A stretch of DNA of 64,000 nucleotides, from NCBI GenBank assembly GCA_009859145.1, contig VRVR01000005.1:426153-490152 (forward strand), read 5' to 3'. Position 1 is the stretch's first letter. Each line of letters starts with the position of its first letter. Shown here piece after piece: positions 21,084 to 30,173 of this stretch. The notes under the pieces were generated by a model, which was not told the DNA's origin, ran no database searches, and was given only the letters and a program-made list of their open reading frames with translations. The position numbers were made by a program, and so were the translations under genes. The DNA is from Andalucia godoyi (Eukaryota; Discoba; Jakobea; Jakobida; Andaluciidae).

Positions 21084-24000
21084 TTAGGCTTTGGACAAAA
21101 CGGACTGCAGATTCTCCTGTTCCTCTGATGTCAGCTTGCTGAATTCTCGATGCAGCACATCTGCAGGAACCTGAGTTTGCATGCTCTTCAAGATTTGGCC
21201 AATCTTTTCCTGTGTTCCTTCCGTGATGAGCGACGACTCCACAATTCCGCCAAAGATCTTGATGAGCCGACCGATGTCTTTTGAGAGAGCGGTGTTGCCT
21301 GCTACGATCTGGTCGACAAAGAAGCCGTGCACAATGCGGCTCTCTTCATCGTCGCCTCCTACTGGGAGAAAAGACATCCAGAAGCCCCACGACTGTTCGC
21401 TGACAAGCTCGGGATGCGCACCGCCAAAAGTCTTCATGAATTTCTGCAGGGCAGAGACAGCATTGCAGCACACCGCTTCCCAGTCCTCAGACTTCTTCTT
21501 GTTTGCGGATTGCGACAAGAATGTCGTAAGAGTGTTCACACACTGAGAGAACAAGGGGGAGGACGGGAAACTGGCCGGGCTATGTTCGGCAAGAGCGCCG
21601 ATTCCATAAACACCGGCCTGGGCGACTTCGGCGTTGTTGAAGGACACGGCAGTTAACAGGATTTGAGCCAGCTTCGGGAACATTTCTGAATTCTCGAGCG
21701 CACCCTTCTCTACCAGATCGACAACAAAGCAGGTTCCCAGACGGACATCAAACGGCTCCTTGCTCGAAAGCGCAGTCTGAAATGCTGGCCAGAAAACAGC
21801 CATGATGCCCGGCATTGCCAACGCATTGTTCGTCTTCATCATCACTGCAAGAAAATCTTCAATCTCGCCGGCGACGGATTCCAGGCTGTCGCGCTCTTCA
21901 TTTTGGCGCACGGTGTCCTCATCGTCCTGCACCTGGGCGTGGGAATGCTTCTTGTGCTTCTTTGCGAAACTGGCAGCCAGCTTCTTCTTGTTCTCCAACG
22001 CATCCTTGAGCATGTCTGCACACGCTGCAAGGAAGGAAGTGATCAACTCCACATCCGCGCAACCTTCGCCGGCGAACGACATGCATTCGTGCAAACACGC
22101 AATGCAGACCGCAGCAGAATGCGCCTCTACTTCGACCTGCATGGCTGCGAGCAGCTGAGGAGCGAACATCTTGAACAATTCCTGCGAGTGCTGCCGAGTT
22201 GTCAGGGGCGGACTCACTTCGATTCCCTCATTCAAGCACCGAATCAACAACGGAGCCAATTGCCAGGCACTGATGCGAACCTCCTCGGAAAACGGGAACA
22301 TAAAGTGCTCAAAGATGACTTGAGACAGCTCCTTCACGTACGGGAGGAACGCCAGGGGTAGATCAGAAGCATAAGCAACCAGTGTGTTGAACGCCGCGGT
22401 CTTTTCCTGCAGAATGGCCGTGTTCAACGTCAAACGCTTCTCGCCCAGGCCCTTCACGGGCAACGAGATCAGCTCGCTTTCTTCACCACGCCGCATGTTT
22501 CTCAAAAGAGTGTCCACATTTGCAGCGGCATCATCGTCGACCGCAGACTGAAGACCCTCGGCCTTCTTTGCTGCTTGCGCAATCAGCGGTGGAACGACAG
22601 CTGGAATGTACGGAGCGAAATCGTTGCCAAGGCATTTTGCGATCCGAACCCACGCTGTCTGCAGATAGGCAATTTGAGGATCGTCGGTTTCCAACTTGGA
22701 CGACTGGGTGGAGAACATGATCTGCATAATCTCCAGGGCGTCTTTCGCAAACTGTTCCTTTCCAACAGACAATCCAATCAAAGAGGCAGCCTCGATCGCC
22801 TTTCCACGAAGAGTACGATACTCACGAGAAGTCGCAGTGTTCAATATTGTCTTCACAATAGGGATGAAGGTGTCGTAGTACTGCGTGAAGGATGTCTCGG
22901 ACGCTTCCGCAATCGCGGAGATGGCGCTCAGAGATTCCGCTTGGACGTACTGGACGGGTCGGTGAAGCAGCTCAAACATCTTTGCAAGAAGATTGTGCAG
23001 ATGTGGAGCGAGTGCTTTGGGCTGAAGGTGATCAACAAACAGAACCAATGCAGTGCACGTAAGGGCACAAACTCGAGGAGACGCATCGTCCAGCAATGCA
23101 ATCAAGGCTGGAAGGAGAGTCTTGTGGTGCTGTTTCTGGAAATTGGGTGCAAGATCATCGGAAAGCTGTGCGCAACAGTGGACTGCAGCGTGTCGAACAC
23201 GTTCATGGGTGTCGTGGAATGAATGCAGCAAGAACTTGACAAGAGTATCGACATGGCTAACCAGGGATCTCGCGCAGCCCTCCGCAATGTGTGCGAGCGC
23301 GAACAAACCTGCGGCTCGGACTCGCCAATCTGGATTCGACACATTCTGTTGCAGATATGTCAAAACGGTCTCCAGAATCTGCTTGCCCCCCACGGACATT
23401 GCAATCTGGTCAAATACACCCAGAGCAAAATCGTGCTCGGGATTCAAGTCCGAGTCTTCAACGTCCGTAACTTGCCACTTCGTCGAATCATGTTCCTCGA
23501 TATTGACGAGCATGTGAAACAGGATTTGAAGGAGCTGCCCGACAACCCTCGGGAGCTTTCGAATCGCGGATGCTTCTTCCTCGGCAAGATCCGCGACCAT
23601 CGAGATGGCCAACTTACGAATTGACCGCGGAATACTGTAATTTGACGCGATTTGCAGCATTGCCAAGCACACTGGCTCCAATTTTCCCGCAAAGAAAGCT
23701 GGCTGCTGAGTCGACAGATCAACCATAGCCGTCAGGACTCCGACCGACATGTCCTCGTCTCCCGCCACAAGCAGTTTTTCCAACAAACCGAGGACGACGG
23801 GCAAGAAGAACTGAAGCTGTGTGATCAATTCATCTTCTTCCACGGACTTCACGATTGCCAAGGCTGCAATCGCCGCCTCCTTTGCAATTCCCATAAGCTC
23901 TGGCGCGGTTTCTTGGATACCAGCCTGGATCACAGGCACAAGCTGGGGCAAGAACGGCTTCAAACCGTCATTAAGCAGTACATCTGACAGCTGCTTCCAG

Positions 24001-24470
24001 AACAAGAGCGCACACTCCCGAACTGCAAGCGACCGACGATCGATCGAAGCTTGATGTTGCGCAGATTGCAGTGCATATGCAAACAGCTCGGGCCACAACG
24101 ACGGTGCTGCCGAAGGATCCTCCATATTCTGGATCATTGATCCTGCAAAAGACGACGCAGCGTCCGAGATTTTGCGCACAACAGACGGGTCTTGCTCTGC
24201 GACAAGACAAGACACGATCGTTGCCTGCAAATGCTGGCGCTCCTCAGGCGAGAGATGTGGAATAAGCCAAGTTTCGTCATTTCCGACTGCTTTTCTCAGC
24301 AGCACGGCGGCCATAGAGCGAATAGCAGAGTCTGGATTCGACTGAAGTGCAGTGCAAAGGCCGAAAAGGTACGGTACGGGTTGCTGGGCCTTGGCCGTCT
24401 CCAATTCTTCCGTCGCAGACCGGACTGTCGCTGGATCCAATGCTCGTTGCAGAGATGGTGCCAGATCCAT
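21084..24470 (-). CDS. Importin-beta family karyopherin (importin-5 / Kap121-Kap123 type)
   Basis: The 1,128-residue all-helical HEAT-repeat protein starts MDLAPSLQRALDPATVRSAT and has the N-terminal importin signature AIRSMAAVLLRKAV (about 49-62), which binds RanGTP. Length and the repeats (ALFALAHIAEGCARSL, VRHAAVHCCAQLSDDL) fit the importin-5/importin-4 group, which carries ribosomal proteins and histones into the nucleus. A charged Lys-rich insert (about residues 835-875, KKHKKHSHAQ) breaks one repeat. There is one uninterrupted frame with ATG at 24470. It diverges from the TPR gene. I am sure of the superfamily and less sure of the exact subfamily. Confidence 0.92.
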   Translation of the reverse strand: MDLAPSLQRALDPATVRSATEELETAKAQQPVPYLFGLCTALQSNPDSAIRSMAAVLLRKAVGNDETWLIPHLSPEERQHLQATIVSCLVAEQDPSVVRKISDAASSFAGSMIQNMEDPSAAPSLWPELFAYALQSAQHQASIDRRSLAVRECALLFWKQLSDVLLNDGLKPFLPQLVPVIQAGIQETAPELMGIAKEAAIAALAIVKSVEEDELITQLQFFLPVVLGLLEKLLVAGDEDMSVGVLTAMVDLSTQQPAFFAGKLEPVCLAMLQIASNYSIPRSIRKLAISMVADLAEEEASAIRKLPRVVGQLLQILFHMLVNIEEHDSTKWQVTDVEDSDLNPEHDFALGVFDQIAMSVGGKQILETVLTYLQQNVSNPDWRVRAAGLFALAHIAEGCARSLVSHVDTLVKFLLHSFHDTHERVRHAAVHCCAQLSDDLAPNFQKQHHKTLLPALIALLDDASPRVCALTCTALVLFVDHLQPKALAPHLHNLLAKMFELLHRPVQYVQAESLSAISAIAEASETSFTQYYDTFIPIVKTILNTATSREYRTLRGKAIEAASLIGLSVGKEQFAKDALEIMQIMFSTQSSKLETDDPQIAYLQTAWVRIAKCLGNDFAPYIPAVVPPLIAQAAKKAEGLQSAVDDDAAANVDTLLRNMRRGEESELISLPVKGLGEKRLTLNTAILQEKTAAFNTLVAYASDLPLAFLPYVKELSQVIFEHFMFPFSEEVRISAWQLAPLLIRCLNEGIEVSPPLTTRQHSQELFKMFAPQLLAAMQVEVEAHSAAVCIACLHECMSFAGEGCADVELITSFLAACADMLKDALENKKKLAASFAKKHKKHSHAQVQDDEDTVRQNEERDSLESVAGEIEDFLAVMMKTNNALAMPGIMAVFWPAFQTALSSKEPFDVRLGTCFVVDLVEKGALENSEMFPKLAQILLTAVSFNNAEVAQAGVYGIGALAEHSPASFPSSPLFSQCVNTLTTFLSQSANKKKSEDWEAVCCNAVSALQKFMKTFGGAHPELVSEQSWGFWMSFLPVGGDDEESRIVHGFFVDQIVAGNTALSKDIGRLIKIFGGIVESSLITEGTQEKIGQILKSMQTQVPADVLHREFSKLTSEEQENLQSVLSKA

Positions 24471-24862
24471 TTTCCTCTTGATTTACGACTACTGTAATAT
24501 AAAATAATTATCGTATTCGTGTTCGATCAAATTGTGACAATAAAACTCGTCCAAGGAACGGAGCAGGAACACGAAAAAAGAAAATTAGTAATAATGATAG
24601 TAAACAAACTCTAAAAAGATGGGAAAACGAAGAAGGAAACACGAGTCAAAACGAGATGAGAAATATGCGAGAAAGGTCGGATTGCTTCTTTGTGCTTTCC
24701 CAGGGTTTTCTTAAATAAGGGTCTTTTTGCGCGAAACCATTGGCGGGAATGGTCTTTTGAAAAATGTAGTCTCAAGCAGAGATAGGTTGATGCTATTCGA
24801 TACTTTTGCGAGAAGAAGCTTTTCCGTTTTCCGATTGGAGCGTTGTGTCGAGTCTGTTGACC

Positions 24863-24942
<80 letters not shown>

Positions 24943-24988
24943 TCTCTCAAAAATCTTCTTTTCTCCCGTGATTGAACATAGAAGGACA
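24471..24988. promoter_or_regulatory. Divergent intergenic region importin / TPR gene
   Basis: This 518-base gap separates divergent starts. It is AT-rich near the importin start and ends with the long CT tract that becomes the 5' leader of the TPR gene, 41 bases before its ATG. Confidence 0.5.
24865..24948. repeat. (CT)n microsatellite in a 5' leader
   Basis: An 84-base CT tract with one CCC interruption near its end. It sits on the sense strand upstream of the ATG at 24989. Confidence 0.97.
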
Positions 24989-26761
24989 ATGCAACCGAAT
25001 CGATTTGCGGGTGGACACACGAGCAATCCACCTTCTTTCATGACGATTGCTTCGTTTCCATCTTCATCATCGTCATCATCGTCATCATCATCATTACTGT
25101 CTTCACCGACCAGCGCATCCACTCTAGTATTACCATCAACATCATTTTCTTCTTCGTCTTCTTCTTCTTCGTCGTCTTCTTCTTCCAACGTGCCGCCGAC
25201 AAGCCCGCGACTTCGTGAGCAGCTGGATTTGAGAAGGCATGTCGCGTCGCTGATTCGAAACAATGATTTGCTTTCTGCACGCAACGAGCTTCGTGTTTGT
25301 CGAGTAGCTGGTGAGAAACGAGCCCAAGTCGCGATCCGGGACCAGGCGCATGACCATTTGGCATTGTCACTTGTGTCGCTACTGCAAAATAGACTGCAGG
25401 ATGCGAAATCGGAATTGATGGTTGCGTGGAATATGATCTCTGCACCACCCAGCGCTCCAATCCCGATCTTGAATGATGGCAATTCTGTGCATCTCAACAG
25501 CCATGTGCACAGGAACAACAACACCACCACCACCAACACCAACACCACCAATAACAATAACAATAGCAATAATAGCAGCGGTAACAGCAGCAACGTGCAC
25601 TTGAACACGAATAATAGTTTCATCAATACAGGGAGTGGTGGAGACCATACGGCCGCTCGGTCTCCGCCGCGATTCAGCCAGCCGTATCCAACGGATGGGT
25701 CGCCATCCGTGAACTCATTATTCGCCACAAGCGGAAGTGCTCGGCTGAACGCCATCCTGGCTTCTTCTCCAAGTTCACTAAGCAGTACGACCGCCATCCA
25801 GCAGCTGCTGAAGAGCAATCCGGCCATTGTGCAGCTTATGACGAGGTCCACGCTCTTCTCGCGACACATGGACAAGGAAGTCCATTTGCCCGTCCACGAT
25901 ACAGAGTTGTTTGTCAACATGTGCGTGATGTGCTGCTGGATCGCAGAACATGCAAAATTGGCGGTCGGATACAGACTCGATATGGCGGCCCGGTTAGTTT
26001 CGTCTTCTGAATTAATCTATGGAAAGGAACATCGATCTACTGTGTCTGCAAAATCATATCTTGCCGAGATTTTATTGAAACACCAGCACTACCTCCCAGC
26101 GCTGGAGCTCTTCTCCGAGGTTGCAGCCTCACGATTGCTGTTCCCAAAAGACAGTCCGCTGTTTATTTCGTCTCAAACCAACCTTGCTCTTTCATTCTAC
26201 TTGCTCGGGTGTGTGGAGGAAGCAATGGATGAGATCTGCGTGGTTCCGGTCCCCGATTACCAATCCGAGCCGGAGCTTGCTTGCCACCATTTACATCTTC
26301 GTGCTCTGTTGTTCGAAGTATCCGGGAGTCATATGCGAGCGCTGGAGCACATCCGGCAGAGTTGCCAGGTTTTGCGGGTGTTTTCGTCGTTTGATTCGCT
26401 GAGCGGCGCGCACGTACTGTTCACGGCTTCTAGGATCTTTGGATCTTTGGGGATGCTGGAAGATGCGTTTCGCTGCTTGATACGCAGTCTAGGTGTTTTT
26501 GAAAAGTCGCTTGGCCATTCCCATCCTTACACCGGCCTCGCGTATCTCTCTCTCGGAAAACTCTACATCAAATTTAAAGAGTTTGCAAAGGCATGTGTCT
26601 TGTTGGCGGCGGCCAGGGATATCTTGAGCGCGGCGGGCGAGCCGTACGACATTCATAATGCAGATGCTCGACGTGATCTCGCGGATTGCTGCAGCAAGTT
26701 GTCCTTCATGGATGAAGAGTATCTGGTTGACGAGCTGGTCATCGAGCCAACCTTTTCTTGA
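24989..26761 (+). CDS. Tetratricopeptide-repeat-like protein with Ser and Asn/Thr homopolymer tracts
   Basis: The 590-residue protein has an N-terminal low-complexity part with two Ser runs (about 25-35 and 53-66) and an Asn/Thr-rich stretch (about 175-215). The C-terminal half is helical and repeat-like: AKSYLAEILLKHQHYLPALE, LGMLEDAFRCLIRSLGVFEK and YLSLGKLYIKFKEFAKACV resemble TPR units, and SLGHSHPYTGLAYLSLG resembles kinesin-light-chain-type TPRs. TPRs mediate protein binding; the partner is unknown. The middle C-x-MCCWIAEHAKLAVGYR segment recalls SET/MYND protein C-termini but no catalytic domain is present. I chose the ATG at 24989 because the preceding in-frame sequence is translated CT repeat without an ATG. 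Confidence 0.75.
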   Translation: MQPNRFAGGHTSNPPSFMTIASFPSSSSSSSSSSSLLSSPTSASTLVLPSTSFSSSSSSSSSSSSSNVPPTSPRLREQLDLRRHVASLIRNNDLLSARNELRVCRVAGEKRAQVAIRDQAHDHLALSLVSLLQNRLQDAKSELMVAWNMISAPPSAPIPILNDGNSVHLNSHVHRNNNTTTTNTNTTNNNNNSNNSSGNSSNVHLNTNNSFINTGSGGDHTAARSPPRFSQPYPTDGSPSVNSLFATSGSARLNAILASSPSSLSSTTAIQQLLKSNPAIVQLMTRSTLFSRHMDKEVHLPVHDTELFVNMCVMCCWIAEHAKLAVGYRLDMAARLVSSSELIYGKEHRSTVSAKSYLAEILLKHQHYLPALELFSEVAASRLLFPKDSPLFISSQTNLALSFYLLGCVEEAMDEICVVPVPDYQSEPELACHHLHLRALLFEVSGSHMRALEHIRQSCQVLRVFSSFDSLSGAHVLFTASRIFGSLGMLEDAFRCLIRSLGVFEKSLGHSHPYTGLAYLSLGKLYIKFKEFAKACVLLAAARDILSAAGEPYDIHNADARRDLADCCSKLSFMDEEYLVDELVIEPTFS

Positions 26762-27111
26762 CTACTCCTTTTTTATTTTCTTTATTATTTTTCTTTATTA
26801 TTTTTCTTTATTAATTTATTGGTTAATTTATTGTTTTAATTTATTATTTTTCCACTTCCTCTCTGGTCTGCTTTGTACTTATTCAAACTCGGTGTGTTGT
26901 AGCAGTAGACTTTCCGCTCGCATGTATCAATATGCATGTATAAAATTTCGACCTCTGCTGCGTGGCTGGCGGCTTGATGCTAACTAATTGTTTTGCTTTG
27001 CGCTGCTGTTTGATTTTGACACTGTTCTTTTTCATATATACATACATATATATATATATATCTGTCTTGTACTGTGTGCAGAGGACTACGCCCTTGTATG
27101 TGAACGCGTAG
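26762..27111. other. Intergenic, AT-rich with short TA repeat
   Basis: A 350-base gap between two plus-strand genes. It contains repeated TTTATTATTTTTC units (26769-26850), likely the 3' end of the TPR transcript, and a TA repeat at about 27036-27061 upstream of the AAA gene. No gene is seen. Confidence 0.55.
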
Positions 27112-30078
27112 ATGAGCCATGTGCGAAAGCGCTTCCGCTACCCGTTCGTCGAGACGGAGAGCGATTCAGGATCGCCTCGGAAACGCCATCGAATGATTCG
27201 AAAGCAGCTGAAAATCAACGGTCGCATTGATGTGCGGAACGCAGATGCTGGCGGCGACTACGGTGTGCACTATGACAATGGCAATGGCAATGATGAGCCC
27301 CTTTATGTACGCACTGTTGCTGGAAGCGGCGGCGCCAACGACCGAACTGTGCCACGTGGTGATCATAAGAGCGATGATAATGACAGTGATGATGATTCAA
27401 TGAGAACTTTCCGAGGATCTAGCTCCATTTTGCACAAAGCACCTCGTGTTTTGAATATGGATGATTTTTCATTTAATCTCACACAAGAGAATGGATACGC
27501 CGTGGAAAGTGGGTTGGGAAGTGATTCAGGGGATGAAGGTGGCTCAGACAATGATGACAGCGATTCTGCTGCGGACTCGGGGGTTGAAAATGGATCGGAA
27601 AGGTCGCGCCATCCGCTTCGTCGGCAAGCGAAGAGTGTATCCAAAAATCGAGGAGGAAGAGCAATTTTGCAGCCAGGATCGGCCTCTGCTGCTCAGGGGC
27701 TCGAAATGAGAAGGAAGAGTCCCAAACGTGCTGATCGTCTCGATGTCGACGAGGGAGATGTTGACAACGCTCCAGTTCATGAGAGTGACGAGGACAGTGG
27801 TGATGACGATGACGAAGAGGTGGAAGAGGAGGAGGAGGAGGAGGAGGAGAAGAAGAAGAAAGGGGATCGGGTACGGGCAAGACCGACGTCGTACCTCCCT
27901 CGGCGAATTGTCGATCGACATCAGGCAGAGAGGACCCGTCCGATTGCACCGCGGATGATGACTCCACAGAGTTTGCGAAGAACAGCAATCCCGACATCGA
28001 TAGTGGGTCAGACCGATGTTGTGGAAATTCCGAATGGAAAGTACGCATTGCGACCAAGGAGAGTTGCAAACGTCGAAAATGAATACGCAAGCCCATGGGT
28101 GAAGAGAAGGCACAGAAAACGCGGTTCACATGCGAAGGCGGATGCTACCCACAAGGTTTCCAATGTTGTGAGACGAAGGACGGTGACGGCGAAACTTCCC
28201 CGTGGGAAGAATGCAAAGTCCGCAATCGCAAAGGATGTTTTGGGATCTGTGCCGTCGTCGTCGTCGTCTTCGTCTTCATCATCGTCTTCATCGTCGAGCT
28301 CAGATATGTCACATGAAGCAAAGATCAGGAAACGTGCGCGAATCAGTGATATTGATCCGCTGTCTGTAGATGCATCAGTAACGTGGCAGGTCGTGGGTGG
28401 ACTCGATGAACATGTTCGGGCATTGAAGGAGATGGTGATGCTTCCCTTGTTACATCCACAATTGTTCGAGAACTTGGGCGTGCAAGCGCCTCGCGGAGTC
28501 TTGTTTTATGGACCACCCGGTACGGGAAAGACTCTTTGTGCGCGTGCGCTGTGTAATGCTTGCATAGGGTTGGGTAAGCCCATCTCGTTCTTTATGCGCA
28601 AGGGCGCAGATGTATTGTCGAAGTGGGTAGGAGAATCGGAAAAGGCTCTTCGATTGCTGTTTGAAGAAGCACAAAAGCGCCAGCCGTCCGTGATTTTCTT
28701 TGACGAAATTGATGGACTTGCTCCTGTGCGATCCTCTCGGCAAGACTACATCCATGCTTCAGTCGTCTCCACATTGCTTGCTCTCATGGATGGCCTCGAT
28801 GCTCGCGGTCAAGTCATTATCATCGGTGCGACAAATCGAATTGATGCAATCGATCCCGCTCTTCGGCGACCCGGCCGATTTGACCGCGAACTCCATTTTG
28901 TTCTGCCCGACGCGTCAGCTCGTCTGCAGATTCTCGAAATCCATGCCAGAAAGCTGAATGTCCAGTCGCCGTTCCTGCAACGACTTGCAATTCAAACGAC
29001 TGGATTTGCCGGAGCTGATCTCAAGGCGCTGTGCGCTGAAGCTTCCTTGATCGCCTTGCGGCGCTTGTATCCACAGATGCTGGATCTTGCGCAACAGGAT
29101 CGCGATCATCCTCAGGCTCTTACCGTCGCAGTCGAGGAGTCGGACTTTCTTTCCGGCTTGCGGAAGATTGTTCCGGCATCGGCTCGCTCAGGAACTCCAC
29201 ATGCGACACCTCTTCCTGAGCATCTCATCTCCTGTCTGATCGATGGCTATCGGTCTGCTTGTTTGTTTATTCGGCGAGTATTTCCACAATGTGGTCAGAT
29301 TCTCGACTTTTCCATCGAATCGCTGCAGCAGCAAATTCATCTCCAATCCGACGCAGGACAACCCGATTCCCCGCCTTTGCCAAGCTCGCCACCCGCACTG
29401 GTGATTCAACATGATCCACTGGTCTCCTACACTGTTTTCCGCCCATGGGTGCTGTTGTGTCCGCCGAATCTGTCCGATTACGTCGGTCAGCACGAGATAC
29501 TACGGAACTTGTCACTTGCTCTCGATCGGTTTTCTCAAGTCAATGTTGAATTCTCTGCTTTGGTTTCCGACACGAATTCTCGCAGTCCAGAAGAGGCGTG
29601 CATTCGTGCCTTTGCTCTCGCACGCAAAAATGCTCCCGCTGTCATACACTTCCCCATGATTGATCGCTGGTGGTCCTGTGCGTCCGACTCTCTGCAGAGT
29701 GCACTGCTGTCGTGCTTCTATCAGATGCCCCGGCACTCTTCTGTTCTCGTCATTGCGTCTACGGACCTGCCGGTGTCGAAGCTTCCGTTGCCACTGCAGC
29801 ATGTGTTTCGTGAATCGACGCTAACCTTGCCTTCCATCTCTCACGACAAGAAATGGGCGGTATTAGAAAAGTCTCTGTCATGGCTCGAATCCTGTTTACT
29901 GAACCCGGAGAAAACTTGGACCGATTTCAAAGCCAAGATCAAGAAGAAGGCGTTTCAAATGGATCTTGATGATGTCGACAGACTTTGCGTTCGCCTTCTT
30001 GCAGTGCAACATCAGGTGTTTGAAGGTGCCGTCCGTTCGTTGAACATTGATGATATCGTTGCGTCCATTCTTGGCTGA
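27112..30078 (+). CDS. ATAD2/Yta7-like nuclear AAA ATPase without a bromodomain
   Basis: The 988-residue protein has an acidic and basic low-complexity N-terminus (poly-Glu near 238-250, Ser tract near 380-398). The first AAA module then follows: GGLDEHVRALKEMVMLPL, Walker A GPPGTGKT (about 467-474), Walker B VIFFDEIDG (about 527-535), and sensor and arginine-finger segment GATNRIDAIDPALRRPGRFD (about 570-589). A second, degenerate AAA module (about 785-930) lacks a readable Walker A. This order and the pore-side sequences fit ATAD2/Yta7, a chromatin ATPase that evicts histone H3-H4. The bromodomain expected after the second module in animal and yeast relatives is not visible; the protein ends at DDIVASILG. 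The ATG at 27112 opens MSHVRKRFRYPF. Confidence 0.88.
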   Translation: MSHVRKRFRYPFVETESDSGSPRKRHRMIRKQLKINGRIDVRNADAGGDYGVHYDNGNGNDEPLYVRTVAGSGGANDRTVPRGDHKSDDNDSDDDSMRTFRGSSSILHKAPRVLNMDDFSFNLTQENGYAVESGLGSDSGDEGGSDNDDSDSAADSGVENGSERSRHPLRRQAKSVSKNRGGRAILQPGSASAAQGLEMRRKSPKRADRLDVDEGDVDNAPVHESDEDSGDDDDEEVEEEEEEEEEKKKKGDRVRARPTSYLPRRIVDRHQAERTRPIAPRMMTPQSLRRTAIPTSIVGQTDVVEIPNGKYALRPRRVANVENEYASPWVKRRHRKRGSHAKADATHKVSNVVRRRTVTAKLPRGKNAKSAIAKDVLGSVPSSSSSSSSSSSSSSSSDMSHEAKIRKRARISDIDPLSVDASVTWQVVGGLDEHVRALKEMVMLPLLHPQLFENLGVQAPRGVLFYGPPGTGKTLCARALCNACIGLGKPISFFMRKGADVLSKWVGESEKALRLLFEEAQKRQPSVIFFDEIDGLAPVRSSRQDYIHASVVSTLLALMDGLDARGQVIIIGATNRIDAIDPALRRPGRFDRELHFVLPDASARLQILEIHARKLNVQSPFLQRLAIQTTGFAGADLKALCAEASLIALRRLYPQMLDLAQQDRDHPQALTVAVEESDFLSGLRKIVPASARSGTPHATPLPEHLISCLIDGYRSACLFIRRVFPQCGQILDFSIESLQQQIHLQSDAGQPDSPPLPSSPPALVIQHDPLVSYTVFRPWVLLCPPNLSDYVGQHEILRNLSLALDRFSQVNVEFSALVSDTNSRSPEEACIRAFALARKNAPAVIHFPMIDRWWSCASDSLQSALLSCFYQMPRHSSVLVIASTDLPVSKLPLPLQHVFRESTLTLPSISHDKKWAVLEKSLSWLESCLLNPEKTWTDFKAKIKKKAFQMDLDDVDRLCVRLLAVQHQVFEGAVRSLNIDDIVASILG

Positions 30079-30173
30079 TGAGGGAGGGGGAGCGGGAGGG
30101 GTGTTCGTCTTGTCCTCGTCTCCCCTCCCCGCCCATCCCCTCCCCACGCACGACGCTGACCAACGGATTGCAG

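Noticed and set aside
24806-24988. In-frame extension of the TPR protein through the CT repeat (poly Ser-Leu)
   Set aside because: It has no ATG and consists of translated microsatellite; the same holds for the extension of NDUFV1 before 48887.
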